Positions 1-6,445 of a stretch of 11,536 bases of DNA are shown piece by piece. Both the position numbers and the translations under genes were made by a program. Source of the stretch: an uncultured Collinsella sp. (GTDB lineage: Bacteria > Actinomycetota > Coriobacteriia > Coriobacteriales > Coriobacteriaceae); contig URFU01000074.1 of the NCBI GenBank assembly GCA_900547125.1, forward strand, positions 1-11,536, written 5' to 3'. Below the pieces are notes generated by a model. The model had not been told where the DNA came from. It did not search any database and saw only the letters and a list, made by a program, of their open reading frames with translations. Within the stretch, counting starts at the first letter, position 1. Each line of letters starts with the position of its first letter.

Positions 1-2
1 GG

Positions 3-1397
3 AGTATTGAAAACTATTTTTATGATGATTACCGAGGAGCTCAGAGATTGCTGGCTGATGCTGTTTCTATTTATGAAACTTCTCTCAGCGAAATACGTCA
101 GCTGAGGGAAGGTCTATCCATTTATCGAAATCAGGGCTTCGACATTATTCAGGTGAGTAATGATTTGATTGATTTTGATGCTTTAGCTTCGACTAATCTT
201 GAGCGCATGAAAGCTAAACAAAATGATTTGGGAAGCTCGGTAATTATTGAAGATACGATTGATGCTCGTGAGAACTTGACTATTTCGCTTGAAAGGCTAA
301 ATGAACAAATTGTCGTGCACAACGAACGCGCTCTTCATTTTAATGAGTTTAAAGAAGAGACTAATTCCTGCATTCGTTGGCAATGCGTAACAAGGTTGGA
401 TGCAGAAAAGAGACAATTCCTAAAAGCTGAGCGTGCTTACAACGGCGCCAAAAAGGGGCTCGAATCTAAACTTTTCAGCTGTTCTAATGCGATTGAAAAA
501 AAGAATGCCGAGCGGGAGGAGTTGATGTCTCGGCTCACTAGTTCAAAGCCTACTATTGAGCGTATCAATCGAATTCTTAGGGACTTGTGCTTTGATAATT
601 TTTCTCTCGATGAAGCTAACGATGGAAAAGACTATGCATTTATTCGTCGCAGTGGCGAACGTGCGAATGAAACTCTTAGCGAGGGCGAAAAAACCATCGT
701 TACCTTCTTGTATTTCCTAAGCTACGTCGAGAGCAGGTCGTCCGATCATCCAGTTGTATTTATTGATGATCCTATTTCCAGCCTAGATGCGAACGTTCTT
801 TACTTTGTTAGTTCTTTAGTGCGAGACCTGGCTTCCGAAGCGCGGCGGAAGGACAATGCCGACGTAAGCCAACTGTTTGTATTAACGCACAATGCCAGTT
901 TCCATCACGAGATTACATACCCCTCGGCTGGTTACTCTCTATCGAACAGCGCGTATTTCGTAATTAGAAAAACGGCTAGCAGCTCCATTGTCGAGGCCTT
1001 TGGTTCGGATAATCCAGTAAGTACGGGTTACGAGGCGCTGTGGCAGGAGCTTCGTGCGGGAAATCGGTCAACGTCCGTCCGCAATAGCATTCGTCGAATC
1101 CTTGAAACATATTTCAATTTTGTCAATGGATTGAATCTTGAGGAAACAATCTCCAGGCTGCCTCCATCCGATCGTCCTTTGGGAAGATCATTGCTTTTGT
1201 GGACGCACTCTGGTTCTCATCTGTTGACCGATGATGCCGAATGCACCGATTCTGGTGACTACTTACTTCACTATCTAAATGTTATGCGTTGCATTTTTGA
1301 AGCAAATAACCAGGCTGCTCACTTTGATTACATGGTGAAGCGCTGTGGTATCGAGTTTGAGTCCGTTGCGACAGGCCCTCTCTCCGACAGCGAGTGA
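3..1397 (+). CDS. AAA_13-family ATPase, PrrC/RloC-like (5' end outside window)
   Basis: The reading frame is open to the left edge, so the TTG at 48 is not a reliable start and the N-terminus with Walker A is missing. Counting the first visible codon (3-5) as residue 1, there are 464 residues. A charged helical, probably coiled-coil stretch covers about 100-195. An ABC-type signature LSEGE begins at 225, Walker B plus D-loop (VVFIDDPISSLD) at 251, and the switch histidine of LTHN is 296. These motifs fit the AAA_13 group that includes the anticodon nucleases PrrC and RloC. The C-terminal part has R364-x3-E368 followed by H402 and H406, similar in order and spacing to the Arg-Glu-His triad reported for PrrC; this is suggestive only. 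No zinc-hook CxxC is visible. Codon use is much more A/T-rich than in pglZ, consistent with separate acquisition. Likely role: a nucleotide-sensing defence effector accessory to BREX. ATPase family confident, nuclease activity tentative. Confidence 0.8.
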   Translation, partial: SIENYFYDDYRGAQRLLADAVSIYETSLSEIRQLREGLSIYRNQGFDIIQVSNDLIDFDALASTNLERMKAKQNDLGSSVIIEDTIDARENLTISLERLNEQIVVHNERALHFNEFKEETNSCIRWQCVTRLDAEKRQFLKAERAYNGAKKGLESKLFSCSNAIEKKNAEREELMSRLTSSKPTIERINRILRDLCFDNFSLDEANDGKDYAFIRRSGERANETLSEGEKTIVTFLYFLSYVESRSSDHPVVFIDDPISSLDANVLYFVSSLVRDLASEARRKDNADVSQLFVLTHNASFHHEITYPSAGYSLSNSAYFVIRKTASSSIVEAFGSDNPVSTGYEALWQELRAGNRSTSVRNSIRRILETYFNFVNGLNLEETISRLPPSDRPLGRSLLLWTHSGSHLLTDDAECTDSGDYLLHYLNVMRCIFEANNQAAHFDYMVKRCGIEFESVATGPLSDSE

Positions 1398-1704
1398 TGA
1401 ACGATACTCAGCCTGATTATTGTTGGCTAATTGGATTGCGCTGATGACGGTCTGCCAATGACGAAGCGCCACCGCTATGTCCTTCAATTTGAATTGTTCG
1501 GTTTGTGCGCCATTCTCTGTATGCTTTTGGGACGGCATGTGGTGTGACTTTCTGCGAGTGCGGAGCTGATTCGACTCGGGTGTCGCTTTCTTGTTGTGCT
1601 TCATTTATTCAATCCCTAACGGTCATAGCCCAATACCCACCACTCACACTTGTTGCTCAACAAATGGCGAGATTGGTGGGCTAAGTTGATAGCGGTGTTT
1701 GGTT
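1398..1704. other. Intergenic region between the ATPase and helicase genes
   Basis: About 300 bases without a convincing gene. An open frame on the minus strand (1275-1604) overlaps the end of the ATPase gene, has no recognisable protein motifs and no good ribosome site, so I treat it as non-coding. There is a short palindrome CAATT-TG-AATTG at 1485-1496. The main content is the palindromic repeat at 1636-1691, which is shared with 6591-6638 and lies just upstream of the helicase ribosome site. No clear intrinsic terminator for the ATPase gene and no clear sigma-70 promoter for the helicase gene were seen. Confidence 0.5.
1636..1691 (+). repeat. Nested palindrome and 48-bp direct repeat, copy 1
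   Basis: The core is TTGTTG (1650-1655), CT, CAACAA (1658-1663), a perfect 6-bp dyad. A second, outer dyad is CCCACCA (1636-1642) with TGGTGGG (1674-1680), giving an imperfect hairpin or operator-like arrangement. Bases 1644-1691 match 6591-6638 at 38 of 48 positions by eye, with 19 of the first 20 identical. It ends 27 bases before the helicase ATG. It could be an operator, a recombination site or a duplicated promoter region; the sequence alone does not decide. Confidence 0.6.
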
Positions 1705-1714
1705 GGAGGAGGAG
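1705..1714 (+). promoter_or_regulatory. Ribosome binding site that sets the helicase start
   Basis: The purine run GGAGGAGGAG lies 3 bases before ATG 1718. A longer frame begins at TTG 1703, but this site overlaps that codon and can only serve ATG 1718, so the protein should begin MTECCDG. Confidence 0.75.
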
Positions 1715-1717
1715 AAT

Positions 1718-4700
1718 ATGACCGAGTGCTGCGATGGTAATAGTTTGACGCTCGATGGCAAAATCGATGAGCTCCTGAGGGATTGTTCGCAACCGACGAT
1801 ATTTGCCTTCTGTGGCCTGTCCCCTCGTCTTGCAGAATCCGTAGCGCGTATTGAGTGCTCGATTCCCGGGGGTGTAGCCAGCGATGTCACCCCGTTCTTT
1901 TGTCCGCCTGATTTTGCCCGCCAAAAGAGGCTGGCCGTGACTCGGATTCTTTCGGCGGATGGTCCCGTCTTGATGCTGTTTGAACAGCTGCTTGAACTGC
2001 GCGGGACGATCGGCGAGTTGTTCGACGGCAAGATTGTCGTCGTTTGGAACAACATGTTCCTTGATGGCGAGGGCGTTCCTTCTCCTGTTGATCCGGATCT
2101 GCTCAATGACTTTGAGTCATCTTTTGACGATATGACGCCCGATACGACGGGGCTTTCTAAGTACTATGCCAAATCCGTAAAGGTTGGAAGTGCGCACCTT
2201 GTAACGCCGATTATTCCCGATGAGTTTTCTGAGTGGGAAGTCATCGATCTGTTTGACCGGGCTTCTTTTGCGCTGGGTGATGCTTCGGCAATTTCTGAGG
2301 GCGTCGTCCCTGTTTCGTCGACTGCGTTTTTGGAATGCCGTCTAGGCTTGCTAGATGGCACGGCTGGCCCTGCTTGTGTTTTGGTGAACGCTCGGGAACT
2401 TGAGAGCTATAGGTCCGCTCTGGAGGCGGTCGCTTCTGTTGCCCATGCGCTGGGTCTATCCGTTTCCTTTGTGGCACAGCAAGACCAAGAGGAAAAGGTC
2501 GAGGAGTCGGGCCGCCTGCTTTCGGTGCTTCAGCATTACTGGGGCAAGGACGCCTCGTTTAGGAATCTTCGTTTTTACAAGAACCCCGACTTTGACAACG
2601 AGATGGAAACGGTGTCTCAGGGTGCTATCTCCGAGTTTGTCGTAAAGCAGGCCGAGGCTGCCCATGCGGGTTCCGTTGATTACAGGAATGTGTTTGTAAC
2701 GGCGCCCACGGGTGCGGGCAAGTCCATTCTGTTCCAGATTCCGGCGCTGTATCTTGCGCGGAAATATCAATTGTTCACGCTGTTTATTGAGCCGCTGAAG
2801 GCCTTGATGATCGATCAGGATGCCAACTTGCGGAACCGTGGCGTTAAGAATGTCGTTGCCATTAACTCGGACATTCCCTATGGCGAGCGGCTTGAATCCC
2901 TCGACCGTGTTAAAAGCGGCGAGGCCTCCATCATCTACCTGTCTCCGGAACTCTTACTGGAGTCCTCGATTCAGGCAATTCTCAACGGCCGTGAGCTCGG
3001 TCTTGTCGCCATTGACGAGGTCCACACCGTTACCTCTTGGGGTAAAGATTTCCGCCCGGACTACTGGTATCTGGGCCCGTATCTGTCTAAACTCCGCAAA
3101 AACGGTATGAGCTTTCCGATCTTTTGCCTTACTGCTACGGCTGTTTACGGCGGGCGCGATGATGTCGTTTCGCATACGGTTGCCGACCTGGAGCTTGGCA
3201 ACTGCAAGACGTTCCTGGGCAACCCTCGTCGTAACGACATCTCCTTCGACATTGTCTGGAGAAGCAAAAGCGAGCTGCCCGGTCCCATCGAGGAGGTAAA
3301 AACCGACCTCGCTGAGCAGTGGATTGATAAGGCCGTGCGCGACAACCGCCATGCCATTGTCTATTGCCCATATCAGAGTCATGTCAATGCGATCATCGAT
3401 CAACGCAGCGTTTCTAATTCTAAAGTCTTGGGCTATCACGGCGGCAAAGATGCCGCGTACAAGAAGATCGTTCAAGACGCGTTTGCGTCGGGCAGCTGCA
3501 GGGTGCTCGTGAGCACCAAGGCGTTTGGCATGGGCATCGATATCGATGACATCGATGCCGTGTACCACTATGCACCGACGGGCAATCTGTCCGACTATAT
3601 TCAGGAAATTGGTCGTGGCGGTCGCAAGCGCGGCTTGGGGGCCAAGGCCTGCATCGACTTCTTTATGCAAGATGTTCGCTATTCCGAGACGCTGTATGCG
3701 CTCTCTAGGTTTAGCCAGTGGCAGCTTAAGGAGATCATGGCCAAGCTGTACGAGGTCTATGCTTCTGCGCCGCAAAAAGACCGCAGCCAGAACTTCCTGG
3801 TATCGCCCAATACGTTCTCCTACCTGTTTACGAACGAGAAGGATGAGGACCGCAAGACCAATCGCGTTAAATCGGCCCTGATGATGATCTCACGCGACCT
3901 CGAGGACAAGTTCAACTTCCCGGTTATCGTTGTGCGCCCCAAGGTGTCGTATACCAAGCAGTTTGTTTGCATTGAGCAGGCTGCCGAACGTAGCTTTACT
4001 ACGTCCTACGGCAAGTATTTGCGAAAGATCAGCGAGGCTCATACGCGCTACGAGAATCGCGCGGGGCAGCATGCCGTCAAGATCTCGGACATGGGTGCGA
4101 TCTATGAGCTCAACGTTGGCGATATGTGGGCCAACGAGTTTAGCGAACTGACCTTTGCCGATTTTAAACGCCAGCTGTTCACGGGCAAGATTTGTTCGCC
4201 GACGGGGGAGCCTGCGCTTTCGAACCGCCTTGCGCTCGACATTAATTACTCCATGACGTTTGATGAGGCCACGTCGACGCTGTCTGCGTTTGCCGAGGCG
4301 CTGCGCAAGACGTTTATGAGCCTTGCGCGTGAGGGCGATTTTTCGGAGAAGGAGTTTACAAAAGAGCTCACCCATCAGCTTGAGGGAACGTCTTTGGAGG
4401 TTAAGAAGCCGTCTGCGCTGCTGAATGCGTTTGTTCGTCCCGTCGATGGTGGCGGGCACTTTGGATCCGACCGATCCTTTAAATGCATCAAACGATTCAA
4501 TAAGTCTTCGAGGAATACCTATAGCCGCGTGCAGGATGTTCGCTATGGCGTTATCGGGCGCGAGCTTCAGGCGGCCATGAGCAATCTGACCCAGACACTG
4601 GGAAGGTTGCAGCCTCCCGAGGGTAGCAAACATTGCAGGCGCTATTTGGACAACAAGGCTCTCGACGCTCGCTATGCGCTGGCCGAGATCCTGGAAATTC

Positions 4701-5410
4701 TCAAGCTTGCCACGTACACGGTAAAGGGCGGCGACAATCCGGAAATCTTCATTCGTCTCAACGACGCTTCGAAGGTCAAAGCGTTGGCTTCGGACAGCAG
4801 ATATTCCAACGGCGTGCTGCGCGAGCTTAACGATCGCCATGAGTATTCGTCCAAGGTTATTAGGGGCTTCTTCCGCTCCACCATGAGCGATTCCGAGCGA
4901 TGGGACGTGGTCGAGGAGTACTTCTTGGGCAATGACGACTACGTTGCCCAGGTTCTGGACATCGATGAGAAGCCGGCGGACGAGTCTGCCAAGGCGGCTC
5001 CCAAGGTTAGGCATGCGGTTGCTAAGCGGCCTACCGGCCTATCGACATCCGTCGTGGCTGAAGGGGCTTCCTATGAGGGCAAGCCGTACTTCCGCGTGTG
5101 GAAGGACCTGCTCAACAGCTGTTCTGTGGGGCAGGAGATCGCCGACATCCAAAAGCTGAAAGAGTTGGTCAAGAGCAGCAAGCTCGAGATGCCTCGCAAA
5201 GATGCGGTGGTCTGTATTGAGAGCACCGACTTTAAGCTGCATCCCGCCTTGTTGTGGAAGAAGAGCCGCGTGATGCTCTTTAGTGCCTCGCGTGCCGATG
5301 AGTTTGCCCACACTCAGGACATCGACTGGAAGTGCTTCATTCTGGGCCAGGGAGAGGGCATAGAGGCGATTGCCGACACACTCGAAAACGCCCCGAAGGA
5401 AGCGAAGTAG
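1718..5410 (+). CDS. Large RecQ-like DEVH-box helicase (accessory defence gene)
   Basis: The predicted 1,230-residue protein has a superfamily 2 helicase core resembling RecQ: Walker A APTGAGKS at 329-336, DEVH at 433-436, the RecQ-type block SWGKDFRPDY at 440-449, LTATA at 471, TKAFGMGID at 600-608 and motif VI QEIGRGGR at 629-636 carrying the arginine finger. Known RecQ proteins unwind DNA 3' to 5' with ATP. Here the core is preceded by about 300 residues and followed by about 550 residues that I do not recognise; no HRDC domain and no RecQ four-cysteine zinc motif are obvious. A typical RecQ is about 600 residues, so this is roughly twice that. It stands alone, with about 300 bases upstream and a minus-strand RNA cluster downstream. 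It is not one of the standard BREX type 1 genes. Codon use is intermediate between the AT-rich ATPase gene and pglZ. The helicase call is firm; an anti-phage role is inferred from context. Confidence 0.85.
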   Translation: MTECCDGNSLTLDGKIDELLRDCSQPTIFAFCGLSPRLAESVARIECSIPGGVASDVTPFFCPPDFARQKRLAVTRILSADGPVLMLFEQLLELRGTIGELFDGKIVVVWNNMFLDGEGVPSPVDPDLLNDFESSFDDMTPDTTGLSKYYAKSVKVGSAHLVTPIIPDEFSEWEVIDLFDRASFALGDASAISEGVVPVSSTAFLECRLGLLDGTAGPACVLVNARELESYRSALEAVASVAHALGLSVSFVAQQDQEEKVEESGRLLSVLQHYWGKDASFRNLRFYKNPDFDNEMETVSQGAISEFVVKQAEAAHAGSVDYRNVFVTAPTGAGKSILFQIPALYLARKYQLFTLFIEPLKALMIDQDANLRNRGVKNVVAINSDIPYGERLESLDRVKSGEASIIYLSPELLLESSIQAILNGRELGLVAIDEVHTVTSWGKDFRPDYWYLGPYLSKLRKNGMSFPIFCLTATAVYGGRDDVVSHTVADLELGNCKTFLGNPRRNDISFDIVWRSKSELPGPIEEVKTDLAEQWIDKAVRDNRHAIVYCPYQSHVNAIIDQRSVSNSKVLGYHGGKDAAYKKIVQDAFASGSCRVLVSTKAFGMGIDIDDIDAVYHYAPTGNLSDYIQEIGRGGRKRGLGAKACIDFFMQDVRYSETLYALSRFSQWQLKEIMAKLYEVYASAPQKDRSQNFLVSPNTFSYLFTNEKDEDRKTNRVKSALMMISRDLEDKFNFPVIVVRPKVSYTKQFVCIEQAAERSFTTSYGKYLRKISEAHTRYENRAGQHAVKISDMGAIYELNVGDMWANEFSELTFADFKRQLFTGKICSPTGEPALSNRLALDINYSMTFDEATSTLSAFAEALRKTFMSLAREGDFSEKEFTKELTHQLEGTSLEVKKPSALLNAFVRPVDGGGHFGSDRSFKCIKRFNKSSRNTYSRVQDVRYGVIGRELQAAMSNLTQTLGRLQPPEGSKHCRRYLDNKALDARYALAEILEILKLATYTVKGGDNPEIFIRLNDASKVKALASDSRYSNGVLRELNDRHEYSSKVIRGFFRSTMSDSERWDVVEEYFLGNDDYVAQVLDIDEKPADESAKAAPKVRHAVAKRPTGLSTSVVAEGASYEGKPYFRVWKDLLNSCSVGQEIADIQKLKELVKSSKLEMPRKDAVVCIESTDFKLHPALLWKKSRVMLFSASRADEFAHTQDIDWKCFILGQGEGIEAIADTLENAPKEAK

Positions 5411-5431
5411 GAGTCGCGACGACTTTACGCA

Positions 5432-5488
5432 TAAAAAATGCCGGGGGGAAGCCCCCGGCTCTTGGAGGTCCCTCTATTCGAGGGTACC
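5432..5488 (-). ncRNA. Candidate small RNA, copy A of a three-copy element
   Basis: On the minus strand a promoter-like pair (5495-5523) should start a transcript near 5488. The predicted 57-nt RNA folds as two hairpins. The first is GGT-A-CCCTC, loop GAATA, GAGGGACC. The second is an 8-bp GC stem (5440-5447 with 5452-5459, four-base loop) followed by a run of six U: an intrinsic terminator. The linker between the hairpins contains CCTCCAAGA, whose GACCTCCAA context is perfectly complementary to the DUF3800 ribosome site region. Bases 5424-5503 match copy C (6345-6424) almost completely outside the terminator loop and the stretch before the -10 box. It lies downstream of the DUF3800 gene and 30 bases after the helicase stop. 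No open frame is present in it. Confidence 0.6.
5433..5459 (-). terminator. Intrinsic terminator, copy A
   Basis: Stem GCCGGGGG/CCCCCGGC, 8 bp with a four-base loop, followed on the minus strand by A and six T. On the plus strand the hairpin is not followed by a T-run, so it is not a good terminator for the helicase gene. Confidence 0.8.
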
Positions 5489-5494
5489 GATATC

Positions 5495-5523
5495 TTTATA
5501 ACAGAAGCTGCGCGCTGGGTCTA
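5495..5523 (-). promoter_or_regulatory. Minus-strand promoter of RNA copy A
   Basis: A -10 box TATAAA (5500 to 5495) and a -35-like TAGACC (5523 to 5518) are 17 bases apart. The start predicted 7 bases downstream coincides with the first base of the GGTACC hairpin. Copies B and C show the same arrangement, which strengthens the call. Confidence 0.55.
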
Positions 5524-5560
5524 CGCGAGGCGTTTGGCTCGACTGGCAGTCTCCCTAAAA

Positions 5561-5614
5561 GCAAAAATGCCGGGGGGATCCCCCGGCCCTTGACTGCCCT
5601 CCATAAAGGAACGC
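5561..5614 (-). ncRNA. Candidate small RNA, divergent copy B
   Basis: It has the same layout as copies A and C: promoter-like boxes, a short first hairpin (TTCC, loop TTTAT, GGAG, weaker than in A and C), and the same GC stem GCCGGGGG/CCCCCGGC with a U-run. The predicted length is about 54 nt. The first half has diverged: it carries GGAGGG in place of the CCTCC linker, so it cannot pair with the DUF3800 ribosome site as A and C can. It begins 39 bases after the DUF3800 stop codon and its hairpin also serves as a terminator for that gene. Confidence 0.5.
5562..5587 (-). terminator. Intrinsic terminator, copy B, downstream of the DUF3800 gene
   Basis: The 8-bp GC stem (5569-5576 with 5580-5587, loop GAT) is followed on the minus strand by A and five T. 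It is the first strong terminator after the DUF3800 stop at 5653. Confidence 0.8.
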
Positions 5615-5620
5615 AACTCA

Positions 5621-5650
5621 TTTATACCATGGCTCCAGTGCGAATGTCTG
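5621..5650 (-). promoter_or_regulatory. Minus-strand promoter of RNA copy B
   Basis: A -10 box TATAAA (5626 to 5621) and a -35-like CAGACA (5650 to 5645) are separated by 18 bases, directly after the DUF3800 stop codon. The spacing is as in copy C. Confidence 0.45.
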
Positions 5651-5652
5651 AA

Positions 5653-6330
5653 TCAATTGAGCCTCTTTTTCTTTAGCTTCTTAACGAAGTTCTTTTTGAA
5701 TGGGGTGATCGAGCCAAAGAACTCCGTGTCTGTTTTGGTCGCCGTTCCATTCTGGAACTTAAGGAGTGTGAGCTCGACCCCGCAAATATAGTCGGCGACC
5801 TGGGATAGTCGATATGTTCTGGGCGAAGCGTCGCGATAAACCGTGGCCCTTTGGGAAATGGCCTTTTCGATGGCACCGTGAAGCGCGCGCGTTACAACGC
5901 TTTGGCCTCCGTCGTAGTAGATCTTCACGTGGTCGAAGCTCTGCATATACGCCAGGTGGTCGGCAAGGAATAGCGTAACATCGCGTTCGATCTTTTCGGA
6001 GAGCTTTTGCGGTTCGTAAAGGCCCTGTTTCTTGTCGTAGATGAAGGGTCGGTATGTGATGGGAAGGTGCTGCACAAGCATCGTGAAGGCGGAAAGTTGC
6101 TTTTTCCGCCGTTGGATATCCTGCCATTTATAGTCGTCGTGTCCGGTCAAGAGAGGCCCAAAGTGAAATGGCATGATGTCAAGGCTTTGATCTTTTAAGA
6201 GCTGTTCGTAGCTATTGATATGAGGGTCAACAGGCTCGTCCTGTTCATGGAATACGAGCGTGACTATGTAGTACCTAGATACAGGCCCCGCGTCGCCGGA
6301 TTCGTCGATAAAGATCGAGAGTTCCTTCAT
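5653..6330 (-). CDS. DUF3800 domain protein, predicted RNase H-like fold
   Basis: The 225-residue protein shows the DUF3800 pattern: the N-terminal IDESGD (D9 and D13), YYDGG with D140, and RLSQVADYICG with D180. These acidic residues are those expected for a metal-binding RNase H-like active site, so a nuclease is plausible but not proven for the family. The C-terminus is strongly basic (KKNFVKKLKKKRLN), which could bind nucleic acid. The start is fixed by a strong ribosome site GGAGGT (complement of 6337-6342) six bases before the ATG. The gene is opposite to all neighbouring genes and is enclosed by three copies of a small RNA element. One copy, with its own terminator, lies in its leader, so expression probably depends on read-through of that terminator. 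Genes of this family are found in defence islands and have been reported next to structured RNAs. The family call is firm; toxin or nuclease activity is inferred. Confidence 0.85.
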   Translation of the reverse strand: MKELSIFIDESGDAGPVSRYYIVTLVFHEQDEPVDPHINSYEQLLKDQSLDIMPFHFGPLLTGHDDYKWQDIQRRKKQLSAFTMLVQHLPITYRPFIYDKKQGLYEPQKLSEKIERDVTLFLADHLAYMQSFDHVKIYYDGGQSVVTRALHGAIEKAISQRATVYRDASPRTYRLSQVADYICGVELTLLKFQNGTATKTDTEFFGSITPFKKNFVKKLKKKRLN

Positions 6331-6336
6331 GAGGTG

Positions 6337-6342
6337 ACCTCC
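6337..6342 (-). promoter_or_regulatory. DUF3800 ribosome binding site, target of RNA copies A and C
   Basis: GGAGGT lies within TTGGAGGTC on the minus strand. This nine-base stretch is the exact complement of GACCTCCAA in the hairpin-1/linker junction of RNA copies A and C, so the ribosome site could be masked by its own leader or by a separate small RNA. Confidence 0.6.
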
Positions 6343-6352
6343 AATTTACGCA

Positions 6353-6409
6353 TAAAAAATGCCGGGGGACATCCCCCGGCTCTTGGAGGTCCCTCTATTC
6401 GAGGGTACC
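6353..6409 (-). ncRNA. Candidate small RNA / terminator-containing leader of DUF3800, copy C
   Basis: The predicted start is near 6409. The RNA begins with GGTACC and folds into hairpin 1 (GGT-A-CCCTC, loop GAATA, GAGGGACC), a TCCAAGA linker, then the terminator stem. The terminator ends about 22 bases before the DUF3800 ATG, so most transcripts may stop as a 57-nt RNA while read-through makes the mRNA. It is nearly identical to copy A apart from the terminator loop (ATGT on this strand) and a few bases by the -10 box. Structured RNA motifs associated with DUF3800 genes have been described by comparative genomics; whether this belongs to one of those families needs a covariance-model search. 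Confidence 0.6.
6354..6380 (-). terminator. Intrinsic terminator in the DUF3800 leader, copy C
   Basis: The 8-bp GC stem (6361-6368 with 6373-6380, four-base loop) is followed on the minus strand by A and six T. Its place between promoter and start codon makes it an attenuator rather than an end-of-gene terminator for DUF3800. Confidence 0.75.
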
Positions 6410-6415
6410 AATCCT

Positions 6416-6445
6416 TTTATACCACGAGACGAGGAGTCTATTCAA
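6416..6445 (-). promoter_or_regulatory. Minus-strand promoter of RNA copy C and the DUF3800 gene
   Basis: A -10 box TATAAA (6421 to 6416) and a -35 box TTGAAT (6445 to 6440) are 18 bases apart. It is the best of the three promoters and the only evident one for the DUF3800 gene. Confidence 0.6.

Noticed and set aside
1275..1604. A 109-codon minus-strand frame overlapping the end of the ATPase gene
   Set aside because: Half of it is antisense to a real gene, no ribosome site or motif is visible, and the composition is not protein-like throughout.
2954..5014. Long minus-strand open frames opposite the helicase gene (2954-3775 and 3890-5014)
   Set aside because: They mirror the helicase codons, show compositional bias (Arg, Leu) and no domain motifs.
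5440..5459. Terminator for the helicase gene on the plus strand
   Set aside because: The stem is preceded by an A-run and not followed by T on the plus strand, so it works as an intrinsic terminator only on the minus strand.
5424..5614. A CRISPR array or plasmid iteron set from the repeated GC hairpins
   Set aside because: Only three copies, unequal spacing, hairpins with U-tracts and no cas or rep genes nearby.
5424..6424. The 80-bp direct repeats A and C as ends of an insertion sequence carrying DUF3800
   Set aside because: No transposase, no terminal inverted repeats and no target duplication; each repeat has its own promoter and terminator, which fits RNA genes better.
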